64,000 nt of DNA from Rhododendron vialii (lineage: Eukaryota > Streptophyta > Magnoliopsida > Ericales > Ericaceae): assembly GCF_030253575.1 (NCBI RefSeq), contig NC_080561.1, positions 34,991,564 through 35,055,563 of the forward strand, given 5' to 3'. Position numbers and translations under genes: made by a program. The notes beneath the pieces are model-generated. The model had not been told where the DNA came from and did not search any database. It was given only the letters and a program-made list of their open reading frames with translations. This document shows positions 46,585 through 55,059 of the stretch, one piece after another (position 1 is the first letter of the stretch; the number at the start of each line of letters is the position of its first letter).

Positions 46585-48441
46585 TTTGATTTACTGACAG
46601 GAATCCCCAAAAGAGAGTGTTTGGCATTGGCAATGTTTCTTTAGTTTCTATATTGTTGTAGTATTCTCAGTAAAATATAGTCTTTGCATTTTGGTATTGT
46701 GAATTCCGCTTCGAGAATCATTGGGTCTGTGTTTTCGGTTGGTAACAGCTGCAAACGGGCCGCTACCACCATTACGTAATGCCCATATACCTGCGTAGTT
46801 TTGTCACAAAGCTATATCGTCGTTTTAGGGACTCAGCACCCACCAGTACCATTACCTAACTGCCGGTACCGATATGTAACACCCGTTTTTTCAAACCATA
46901 GAGACAAAACACTTCGATACGCATAGCTACATCCATTGATTTTACGACTGCGGAAATTCGAATCAAACGATTAACATACATTTGTTTAGTTTATTTAGAA
47001 ACCTTACTTTATCACTAAAATTTCTCGTAAACTGCTTGCTGTGATTTTACATGCACGAATGGAAGAGTAAGAGGCCAGCCCACCTTGCAAGAGGTGATGT
47101 TTAGCCCATCCATGAAAAGGGCCTTAAGCAACAAGGTGTAACCCAGGCATTGCCTTAATAAGAAGTAGACGGCACAAATACTTACTTTTATTGGTCTTCA
47201 TTACTACCTATTCATTGCAGGTTGGTTATTCGTTAAACGCGTCACAAGTTCCATGTAGATTGCGACGTTAGTTACATTCCGACCCATTTTAGTTGTCTCC
47301 ATTTTATATTGTTTGTTACCGTTTTTTCTTATCAAAAAATATATATAGATATATATTGTTTGTTACCGTTTTACCTCTACTGCCATTTATTGAATGAACC
47401 TTGATTCAAGTCCCAAATTTATCTGTTACTGATTCACGCTGTGTATCAACTCATGAGACCACTTGTTGAAACTTGTTGAACTACTTGCTGTTCTGTACTT
47501 CAAAATTTGTGTCTAAAGTGTTCCCTTTAACAAATATATAGCATATTTTTGTAAAATTTGTCCGGACCTGTGGCAAAATTTGGTAACGATGATATTTGTT
47601 TGCTGCCTTTGGAGCTAATTTTGATGCCGTCCAATCTACAGACACACAACACCAGTTCGATGCACGCGAATTTGATTGGGGTTTCACTTCTTTCTTGCCT
47701 CTTAAAGTACTGAATGATCCCGGACAAGGTTTTCTGCTAAATGACACCATCATAGTTGAAGCTGATGTTACTGTTCCCAATCCCCACAACTCAAAACTGG
47801 AGACTGTTGAGAATAGCAATCCTGAAGAGGAGTCTCAACTTCCATCCTGTGATAATAGCTCAGGAAAACTAGAAGCTGACATTACTTCTCCTCAAAGTAC
47901 TCTCCAATCAACTTTGGGTTCCCAAATAGCCTTTGTTGATGGTTCAAGCGAAGCAACAGCTACCGCGGGCAAAGTCAGGTTTTTGTCATACTGGGTTTCT
48001 TCAGAGGGATTCCAATTACTTGAAAAGATCCACGGCCTTCACAAGGGCACTTTTGTCAAATTCTCAATGAAAGGCCAGGCTTTGCAAACTGTGCTACTCG
48101 AGTCGTTTGCTTCGTTCATTGCCTCGATGTCATCCACTAAGGTAAGCGAAGTGAATGAGGAAGCATTGCGACTGGCTGCCATTTCGATAGAGGACTATGA
48201 GCAAGTAGGGCTGGACTTGAGGTGGCTGAAGCAGAGGCTAGAGGAAGCAAAGGGAGTGAAAAAGCACTCGGAGTCGGTCAACACTGTTGAATCCTGTGGA
48301 AGTTCGTTGGAAGTGGCTCGAGCCAAGGTTCGTGAGCTTGAAGAAGGGCTTGCCAAAGCTAAGGCGGAAGTAGAGGCGATGTCTCGTGACCTGCCCAAAT
48401 CACTGGGAGTGAATGATTCTGTGCTTAAGGATATTGTATAA
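41814..48441 (+). CDS. MATH domain and coiled-coil protein, copy 1, three exons
   Basis: Exons 41814-41935, 42969-43126 and 47642-48441 (donors G|GTACTT and AAAG|GTAAGG; acceptors GTGCAG| and CTACAG|) join in frame to 359 codons. The N-terminal MATH (TRAF-C-like) domain runs to about residue 125: FTWKIENFSKRKTKKLYSD, GGYEWRVLIYPKGNN, YLSLYLDVGD, GWTRYAQFSISVINQ, then TQHQFDAREFDWGF and FLLNDTIIVEADV. An acidic Ser-rich linker of about 60 residues follows. The C-terminal half has the plant-specific segment FLSYWVSSEGFQLLEKIHGL, then a long coiled coil (QRLEEAKGVKKHSES...ARAKVRELEEGLAKAKAEVEA) and ends SLGVNDSVLKDIV. It matches the Arabidopsis At3g58xxx MATH/coiled-coil group, proteins thought to act as adaptors; no exact partner can be inferred. 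Intron 2 (4.5 kb) is far larger than in copy 2 because of inserted elements. Confidence 0.9.
42125..42392 (+). mobile_element. tRNA-derived SINE in MATH copy 1 intron 1
   Basis: Starts with a polymerase III box A (TGGCGTAGTGGTTAAGG) and box B (GGTCTCAAGTTCGGAACC) about 35 bases apart, followed by a T-rich body and an A-rich tail. Absent from the 88-base intron 1 of MATH copy 2, so it inserted after the duplication. Confidence 0.65.
43127..44470. other. First part of MATH copy 1 intron 2, no feature recognised
   Basis: AT-rich intron DNA. I see no gene or clear repeat. Confidence 0.4.
44480..44890 (-). mobile_element. Ty1-copia fossil fragment
   Basis: Minus strand reads QYPMSTHAHLSHFTAVKRIL followed by RYLKGTLNPGL, the conserved segment between the Ty1-copia reverse transcriptase and RNase H. 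Short and broken, no LTRs seen. Confidence 0.75.
44909..45127. mobile_element. Stowaway MITE in MATH copy 1 intron 2
   Basis: Ends TACTACCTCCGTCCCATAAT and ...ATTTGGGACGGAGGGAGTA are inverted copies, with longer inner pairing (tttgtccggtttgcaaaacg against cgttttgcggaccggacaaa). TA target site. 219 bp. Confidence 0.75.
45170..45960 (-). mobile_element. L1-type LINE fragment with zinc-binding RT domain remnant
   Basis: Minus strand shows SVQRAWQPIISHGSPVRCIK, then LVWFGSPNPN and LCNKDRLAKWGVTNSADCVL, the zf-RVT domain that follows reverse transcriptase in plant LINEs (family: KLVWF...RLSTKDRLKKWG...CVLC). The zinc-ligand Cys pattern is degraded. The remaining part toward 45170 is the 3' end. 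Confidence 0.7.
46030..46110 (+). mobile_element. Possible Helitron 5' end
   Basis: A|TCTATTCTAATATATAAAGG followed by gagagcaccactttggtgtc resembles Helitron 5' termini. No CTRR-with-hairpin 3' end was located, so only the start is suggested. Confidence 0.3.
46528..46580. repeat. CT microsatellite in MATH copy 1 intron 2
   Basis: An uninterrupted CT run of about 26 units. Confidence 0.9.
47050..47190. other. Intron block conserved between the two MATH genes
   Basis: The phrase tgatgtttagcccatccatg, then aaaagggccttaag and gtattgccttaataaga-like text, recurs at 61138-61215 in intron 2 of MATH copy 2. It shows that these introns share descent despite their 4.5-kb and 1.7-kb lengths. Confidence 0.7.
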
Positions 48442-49041
48442 ATGACAGTTCTGAAGGAGCTTTAAGTATGAACATGGTGTGAGTTGATTGTAAAAATCTG
48501 TAATCAGTTAAATGTGAGGTGAATCTGTTAATGTCAACAGACGTGTGCTTGTGACTACTCTGGAAATCGAAAAGTACGTATATTACGGTGTGTTCATCCA
48601 CAGATCGCAACCGTTTAGCCGATTGTTGTTGAGCGTGAATGCTGCTTGCAGTTGAACTTGTGGTCAAAAAATTGGTTACAGAAGAGGAACAACCATTTTC
48701 CCAGCATTTTTGAATTGTTTTGTTGACCTCAATATTTAATTGACATCAAAAAGATATTGTTTAAGTTAATTTTTTGAAGAAACTCATAAAACATAATTTA
48801 AAAATAATGAGTACAACCGAAATAGACCCCCACAAAAATGCATTAAGTCTATGTATTTCCTTTGCCAAACGGGGATTTAAGGAGAGAGCCCCCCGACAGA
48901 GTCCCCCTAATTAGTGAGTAATAAATAAATTCACTAAACTTATCAGTTTCAAAGCTGTTTAAACGAACAAAAACCTGCGGGTATCACTCACAAATTCTGA
49001 GCCGTGAAAATTCGTTGAGCTAAATTTTGAACTAATAATTG

Positions 49042-49172
49042 GTTGGGGTTCCCCTAACGAGAAAACCCTCCAAAAAATGGCGTATGCCGCTGTTTGCGGC
49101 GAGCACACGGTATTCTTTAGTAAAAGGCGAAAGAATAGTTCGCTTTGTGCTCATCGCGCGGCTGCGTGAATT
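49042..49172 (-). ncRNA. U5 spliceosomal snRNA gene, copy A
   Basis: Minus-strand transcript. It contains the invariant U5 loop 1 in its stem (CTTTCGCCTTTTACTAAAG), the flanking conserved ACCGTG, an outer stem (GAGCAC with GTGCTC; GCCGC with GCGGC), a Sm site (ATTTTTTGG) and the 3' hairpin (AGGGTTTTC...GGGGAACCC). U5 aligns exons in both splicing steps. Upstream is the plant snRNA USE element GTCCCACATTG (49235-49245, one mismatch to the consensus) and a TATA box (about 49196-49203), about 31 bp apart, the spacing of polymerase II-type snRNA genes. Downstream is the 3' box CA(N)6AGTTCAA. All parts look intact. The 5' end is set about 30 bp after TATA and is approximate. Confidence 0.88.
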
Positions 49173-49195
49173 TTACAATTGCTCTGTGCGACTCA

Positions 49196-49245
49196 ATATA
49201 TAAGCCTCATTCTCTCTCCTCATGTATACCTTGTCAATGTGGGAC
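49196..49245 (-). promoter_or_regulatory. snRNA promoter (USE and TATA) of U5 copy A
   Basis: USE at 49235-49245 and TATA at 49196-49203, with 31 bp between them, matching polymerase II-type plant snRNA promoters. Confidence 0.8.
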
Positions 49246-49661
49246 AAACACACTGAATGTTTATACTAGGCCATTATATTGCATAACCAGGAACTTCATC
49301 CTTCGTTTTCACACCGCCACCTACTTACATCATCACCACCCCCGCGAACCACATCGCCGCCAAGCTCCTCCGCTGAGCAAGTGAGCAACACCACCACCGT
49401 TCCGCTGTTTTTCATTAAACCGCTGCAAAATCGTCCGGAAGAAGAGATCGTTGAATCCTTTCCTCCCTCTCTCTGTATGGTTTTTGTTGACGAGTTTTGA
49501 GGCATTTCATAAACAAGCTGTACCGGTAGTTTCCAGCATTCATCCATCCAAGGAAACAGTTGTAGGATATGTTTTACAGTTCATGTGAAAATGCCATAGC
49601 TAGCAGATTGATTTATGTCCTCACTTCACAGCATATGATTGATTCTGCTCAAATTAATCTC

Positions 49662-49680
49662 TCTCTCTCTCTCTCTCTCG
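49662..49680. repeat. Short CT microsatellite
   Basis: CT run between the U5 genes, no linked feature. Confidence 0.8.
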
Positions 49681-49869
49681 GTTTATTTACTTCTAATTGT
49701 GTATTCATTTGGATAATGAACAGAGTTTGTTTCAATTCATTTGTTTTGAGCCAAAAAATTTTTTGAGCCAAAGAATTTTTTGAGCCAAAGAATTTTCCAA
49801 GCTGCACGCCTAAATGTGACAAAATAAAAAAAACCCAAATGTTGCTCTTCTAAACTGTATAATCAGACG

Positions 49870-49990
49870 AGTTCTAGTTTAAACTGAGAATTGGTTGGGC
49901 TCCCCTGAACGGAAACGCTCCAATAAACAGCTGAACTCACCGCTCAGCTTCGTTACCGTAAGGTTCTAAGCTCGTGCAACTCTGCTTAGG
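49870..49990 (-). ncRNA. Degenerate U5-like 3' unit
   Basis: The minus strand ends with a hairpin (AGCGTTTCCGTTCAGGGGAG), CCCAACCAATTC and a 3' box CA(N)6AGTTTAA like those of the two U5 genes, and has a weak Sm-like TTTATTGG. The U5 loop itself is not preserved; AACCTTACGG stands where it would be expected. It begins just after the 3' box of U5 copy B. Likely a decayed third U5 unit. Confidence 0.45.
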
Positions 49991-50012
49991 GTTAAATTTG
50001 AACTAAGAATTG

Positions 50013-50144
50013 GTTGGGATTCCCCTAACGAGGAAACCCTCCAAAAAAATGGCGTATGCCGCTGTTTGCGGCGAGCACACGGTATTCTTTAGTAAAAGGC
50101 GAAAGAATAGTTCGCTTTGTGCTCACCGCGCGGCTGCGTGATTT
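50013..50144 (-). ncRNA. U5 spliceosomal snRNA gene, copy B
   Basis: Nearly identical to copy A from the 5' region CACGCAGCCGCGCG through the loop CTTTCGCCTTTTACTAAAG, Sm site ATTTTTTTGG and 3' hairpin (AGGGTTTCC, TCGTTA, GGGGAATCCC). The promoter is even closer to consensus: USE GTCCCACATCG (50207-50217) and TATA (about 50166-50173), 33 bp apart. The 3' box CA(N)6AGTTCAA is at about 50012-49998. Same strand as copy A, so the two form a tandem pair about 970 bp apart. Confidence 0.9.
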
Positions 50145-50165
50145 GACAAGACAGTGGAAGTCCCA

Positions 50166-50217
50166 TTATATAGGCCCCTCTCTCTCTCCTCACGTCTGTC
50201 TTTGGTCGATGTGGGAC
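50166..50217 (-). promoter_or_regulatory. snRNA promoter (USE and TATA) of U5 copy B
   Basis: Perfect USE GTCCCACATCG at 50207-50217 and TATATA at about 50166-50173, spaced for polymerase II transcription. Confidence 0.85.
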
Positions 50218-50224
50218 TAACAAA

Positions 50225-51250
50225 CTGTTTCTCTCTCTAAACGACTAACTCCTCCTTCTTCGTCCCATCTCGCCTCAAAGTTGAAAGGGCCCCCCACCTT
50301 TACTTGATGGAACTCAGGGTTTTCTTTCAAAGCACTCACACTTTCTCTCTCCTTCCCAATCTTTTATTGATCCAAATTGCATCAAGCCTCAAATCATTGC
50401 TTTGGGTCTGCAAAAGGGCCAGTTGAAACAAAGTTTGATATGTTGAGTTCAGCTCCACAGAACTGTATTTGGAATTAAATTACACTATAACGGCTCGTTT
50501 GGTGGGTGAATAAGGTCTTAAAAGATTAAAAAAAATATGGCGAATAAGAGGCGGATACGTTGTTGTCTGGGGAAATTTGTTGAGAATGAGAGATTTAACT
50601 AAGAAAGGATTGGTTAGTAGTTGAAATGGATCGATAAAGAGTTGGTGGAGAAAAAAGTACTAATAATTCACTTAATTGCATTTTACAATGGAATGCATAG
50701 GGCGTGTTTTGCGAAAGCTTTTTTCTAAGATTCTAGATTTTGACTTTTGAGATTGTTATTAATTCTGCTTGAGATTCTAGATTTTGAGAACGCCGATAAT
50801 TATCCCATTGGATAATTTTCCTGGGTGAGAGTGGATTAAGTTAAGAGCAATTCGAGTGCGAAAGGAGGAATCAAACACTAGATAATAACGGACTCGCATT
50901 AGTTTATCCCCAAGACCTTTATCCCCTTTCATTCTCCACTGCCAAACGGGTCGTAAGGGTGTAAGATCAATGTGTTAAGAGCACCTCGAGCCTATATCAT
51001 ATTTTTCTAATCTCGACAAATCATTTTCTATTTTTTCTTGTCACACGACAGAACAATTTTACTTTATCTCGAATCTCAATCCAACAAACCACAATAAGAT
51101 CCCATTTTCACTAAAATTTTTGTATTACAATTTATCGATTTTTGTGAAATTGTTTATACTAAACTAATTTTTTTTGTCAAAAATTAAGTCATTTGTATTA
51201 AACTAAAACATTCTAACACATTTTTTTCCCAAACACCCACGCTTTTTACA
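50225..51250. other. Intergenic DNA, no gene recognised
   Basis: AT-rich. A duplicated phrase gattctagattttga occurs near 50730 and 50770. Confidence 0.4.
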
Positions 51251-51251
51251 A

Positions 51252-51395
51252 TTTTTAATGAGAAATGATTTTGCCACTCCATTTTTTGTTAATTCTACTT
51301 TTCTGCAACTGTATTTTTGCACCAAAAATACACTTGAAGAGGAGTGACGTTAACAAAAAAGGGAGTGGCAAAATCAACATTCGTTAGAGACTTTT
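51252..51395. mobile_element. Small foldback MITE
   Basis: Inverted ends gattttgccactccattttt and aaaaaagggagtggcaaaatc, with inner pairing (tgtatttttgcacc / aaaaatacac). A related copy occurs at about 51545-51650. Confidence 0.55.
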
Positions 51396-51449
51396 TTGAA
51401 TTCACTTAGACGTTAATGGAAATGAACCATAAATATGTAGCCCGATTCC

Positions 51450-51733
51450 TAAGGCTCTGTTTGGAACTTATGGAAAGAAAAGAAAAGGAAATGAAAAGAA
51501 AATTAAAAAAATTTCTCTTCCATTGTTTTGCTTTTGCTTTTGCTATTCCTTTTTTTTTGGTTAATGTCACTCTCCTATAAGTATATTTTTTGTGCAAAAA
51601 TACACTTGCAGGGGAGTGACGTTAACAAAAAAGAAAGTGGCAAAATCATTTCCCAATTTTCTCTCCTATTTTCTTCTTATTTTTCTCCATTTTTCTTTTC
51701 TTTTCTATAAATTCCAAACAGAACCTAAAAGAT
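51450..51733. mobile_element. MITE with a nested second element
   Basis: Outer inverted ends are ggctctgtttggaacttat and ataaattccaaacagaacc. Inside lies a copy of the small foldback family seen at 51252 (gttaatgtcactctcct ... aggggagtgacgttaac), so one insertion sits in another. Confidence 0.5.
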
Positions 51734-51954
51734 TAACCCTAAAATAGCATATCCAAATTATAATAAAGCCCGTAGAAGCCACAATGGCATAATATCCAAA
51801 GAGCCCTTTTGTATTTGTTCGAATATAGAAATAAATCGCGAATACAATTCAAGTAATAAATGCGAAAACAACTTGACCGAAAACTTCCCAAAGTATCCAA
51901 ATACTCTCAACCGACTCTCCAATCTCCGTAGTACTTTCAACACTTTCTTGAGTT

Positions 51955-52068
51955 TCTTCCCCTTTCTTTCTCACAGCCGAGGCACGAACGAAGAGGCCTC
52001 CGTCTGTTTAAGCCTCCGGTCGAAATAGTAGACCGTCGTCAGTTTAGAGCTCCAAAACCCGAAATCTG

Positions 52069-52107
<39 letters not shown>

Positions 52108-54934
52108 CGTATGCGTACATCTTGTATGTATGTGGGTATGTATTTGTGTATATATAGATGCTTACATACTTGTGTATATAAGGTTATATACACACGAAAT
52201 CAGACTGAATTGTTTGGTGGGCGAAGGGGTTTGGTTGACTTTTGCGCTGTTTGTGACTCCTTGATTTTGCCTATCATCACTGCAATGAGATTTTGTGGAG
52301 TTAGATTTTACGAACCGATGAGTGCATCCGCCTTGCAGATTTTGTCGACTCTGATTTTAACTTCACTGTAGTGGATTAGTGGTGGAAAACAATGATTCAT
52401 GTTCTTGCTTCCTTCTCTGCCGTTAAAAAAAAAAAAAAACGTATTTGATCTTCATGATCAAAATTTGGTTCCTTTGGGGACATCCGATAAAATTGGAACG
52501 ATACAAAGAAGATTAGCATGGCCCGTAGCCCCTGGCCCCCTTCGCAATGATGACACGCGCAAATGATCAAACGACACGCACAAGGATGACACGATACAAA
52601 GAAGATTAGCATGGCCCCTGCACAAGCGTATACGAGTTTTATTGTGTGCCACGATTATGACTTGTTTTTCGTATTAAGTAAATTTTTTTTTATCGGTGGA
52701 AGTTAGTAGTGTCAGAGAAGTTAGATCAGCACCTTAAGAGGAGTTGAACTCCTAACCTTCTTATACCCAGCACCTAAGTGGATCCCCTTATGCCGTTGCG
52801 CCAAAAGCCTCTTGGCTTCGTGTAAAGTATGTTAACGATAGTACAAAAAACAACCTCTACTCTTTCAGTTGCATTTGTGGCATCTGATAGTCTTCCTTTT
52901 GATTTGTAGATGATGCCTTGATCATTCTGGGAAATTGTATTGTCTCTTTGTTCATATTTGAATGTGTCTCGTTCTCTGTTGCCTAGGCTGAAACTTCACA
53001 GTTTTCCATTATTTTTCCTGGAAGTTTTTGCAAATTCGCAGTTGAACTTGATTACTATATTATTGAGTTGGCTTTGCACCTCAGTCTTTTCGTAATAAAT
53101 GAGAATGTAGGGGGTGCCCAAATTGTTTTACCTATGTTGTACGCAATATCAATATGTTTCTTTTGACGGTTTGATGAAGGGTTTTAAAAGTTGATATCCT
53201 TTTTGTTATGCTTTCATAGATGGAACTTGTGCTCTGCACTTTCAATAATTCTGCTGATTTGTCCTCATGTGTTTCTAAAAAGTGGCCTCAAAACATATTA
53301 GATGGTCCATTTGAACACTTTTTTCAAGTGATCCTGGAGAGGCACTTACCCTTTTTCTGCAAGGGTCAAATTCATCTTGTGTTTTTATTTCAAGGTTTTG
53401 CATTCATAACTTTGTTTATTAAAAGGTTTTTGCTACATTTGACATGACGTTAGTACCTGACTTAGCAATTTTGACCATTGCAGAGGTATTGAGTAGCAGT
53501 TGTCCTATGGCTTCCTTCCGATCGTTCTTGAACAGTCCAGTTGGCCCTAAAACAACTCATTTTTGGGGCCCCGTTGCTAACTGGGGATTCGTTATTGCTG
53601 TATGGTCACTTGTCACATGAATTTTTTTTCTATTTGGATGGCTTTTCGGCTCAGTTTGCTTTACAAGAATTGTAATTGGTTGGTATGGCAGGGACTGGTG
53701 GACATGAAGAAACCCCCTGAAATGATCTCTGGCAACATGACTGGAGGTTAGAAAGTAGTGGTTTCAAAAGAATGTGTAGTTATTGGTAGTAACATCTTTG
53801 CAATTCTGGTTATACATTTATGGTGTGTCGCAGCAATGTGCATATACTCTGCTCTGTTCATGAGGTTTGCATGGATGGTACAACCTCGCAACTATCTGCT
53901 TCTAGCATGCCATGTGTCCAACGAGACGGTGCAGCTCTATCAACTCTCTCGGTGGGCTAAGGGTAATGGGTGAGTTATTTTATCTTTGCCTTATTCTTGG
54001 TTTAGGAGTGGTAATATGGATTGGAGTTGAGCCTTATTCCGCCTGGGCTCAGCCTCCACTGCCTTGGAGTAACACCATCAGGGCGATGTACCAAACTAGA
54101 CCTCGCTTATATGCCAAACTTTTTTTTACTGTGTTTGTAGTTAAAAACTGTGCCAGTTGATGGGTAAGTTTGGGAAGTAGGTTGATTGCTGACATGGAGA
54201 CAAGTATTACATCTTGTATTGGTCCAGAAAAATCCATTATTTGTAAACTAAGAAACAAATAAATTGAACTATAAGAGATCTAATCAACTGTGTTCCTCCG
54301 TTGCTCAGCGGTGGAGCGGCAGCTGTTAACTGATTGGTCATAGGTTTGAAAGTGTAATGTTCGGTAGGGAAAGGCAAAAAGCGGTGTGGACGGCTTGTTA
54401 TTCAACAGTTTGACAACCCAACTTTTTTTTTTTTTTCCCTCCTCCTGAACATATCATGATCAACTGGAGAAATAGACAACGGATTTGTGAGAAAGTTCTG
54501 ATATGACTATAGACGAAAGCAATAAGAGTAATTCTGTCGTGTTTCTGTGTTTCTTGAAGAAGATAACAGGGTAAGCTGATCCAAGGCATGGATTCGCATC
54601 TTGTAGCTGTTATTTCTCTCTTTCTTAAAAAGAAGCCTATGTATTAATTTACTCATGTATTTGTATGCTCCTTACTACTACATAGTCTCATCCTTACTCT
54701 TTCTACCGCTCCATAGTATTCGTATTGAGCTGCGCCAAATTTCTTCTGATTGTTGTTCCTTATATTCCTTCTGGCTTCAGCAATTAGATTCTCATTTGGA
54801 ACAATCATGTCCTCCTGCAACTCCATATTCTCTTATGCCTTTGACACATTAACTGATTTTAATACCTTTGCGGCTTTGCCTTATTAACGAACAGGTACTT
54901 GGGGCAAAAGAAGGAAGAACCGGTACCTCAATAA
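51955..54934 (+). CDS. MPC1: Mitochondrial pyruvate carrier subunit MPC1, four coding exons
   Basis: Subunit of the inner-mitochondrial-membrane carrier that imports pyruvate for the TCA cycle; it works as a heteromer with an MPC2-type partner. Coding exons are 53507-53599, 53692-53746, 53834-53969 and 54895-54934. Junctions are ATTGCT|GTATGG, GGAG|GTTAGA, ATGG|GTGAGT and acceptors TGGCAG|, GTCGCAG|, AACAG|. The product is 107 residues, normal for plants. It starts [20 protein letters not shown], then [80 protein letters not shown], and ends KEEPVPQ. All family landmarks ([25 protein letters not shown]) are present. The 5' UTR is spliced: an acceptor lies at 53483, and a leader with CT tract starts near 51955-52105. 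Intron 3 holds a plastid-type tRNA-Asn fragment. Confidence 0.92.
52070..52104 (+). repeat. CT microsatellite in the MPC1 leader region
   Basis: CT run in the probable 5' leader of MPC1. This leader is missing from the second MPC1 upstream region at the right edge. Confidence 0.75.
52476..52630 (+). pseudogene. Dimeric U6 snRNA-like pseudogene, copy 1
   Basis: Begins GGGGACATCCGATAAAATTG, then GAACGATACAAAGAAGATTA and GCATGGCCC, an almost exact U6 5' half. After a scrambled piece (tagcccctggcccccttcgc) comes GATGACACGCGCAAAT. A second U6 segment (CGATACAAAGAAGATTAGCA, TGGCCCCTGC) follows within 100 bases. No USE or TATA lies upstream and no clean oligo-T terminator follows the U6 end. It is a rearranged U6-derived insertion in the MPC1 5' region. 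Confidence 0.8.
52683..52824 (-). mobile_element. tRNA-derived SINE, copy 1
   Basis: Minus strand has box A (TTTTGGCGCAACGGCATAAG) and box B (GGTTAGGAGTTCAACTCC) in tRNA spacing and ends in an A-rich tail. The same element sits at the same place relative to the U6 dimer at 63225-63365. Confidence 0.65.
54294..54370 (+). tRNA. Plastid-type tRNA-Asn(GUU) remnant in MPC1 intron 3
   Basis: TCCTCCGTTGCTCAGCGGTG, then GAGCGGCAGCTGTTAACTGA, TTGGTCATAGGTTTGAAA follows the plastid trnN-GUU closely, with the anticodon loop CTGTTAACT intact. The T-arm and acceptor are damaged (GTTTGAAA for GTTCGAAT, no matching 3' acceptor strand). Not functional. Confidence 0.6.
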
Positions 54935-55059
54935 CCCGGTGCTGCTCTTCTTTTCCGTTCTCGGGCTTGGCAACTCTTAGGGTACTTGGTCCCTGCTGAA
55001 ACAACTTATCTAATGTGAAATTTAATATTATTTGCGAGGTTAGGATACCAAGCAAATCA

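Noticed and set aside
46030-47000. A complete Helitron starting near 46036
   Set aside because: A 3' end with hairpin and CTRR was not found, so only a possible 5' end is listed.
52476-52630. Functional U6 snRNA gene
   Set aside because: No USE or TATA upstream, a scrambled centre and a repeated 5' half.
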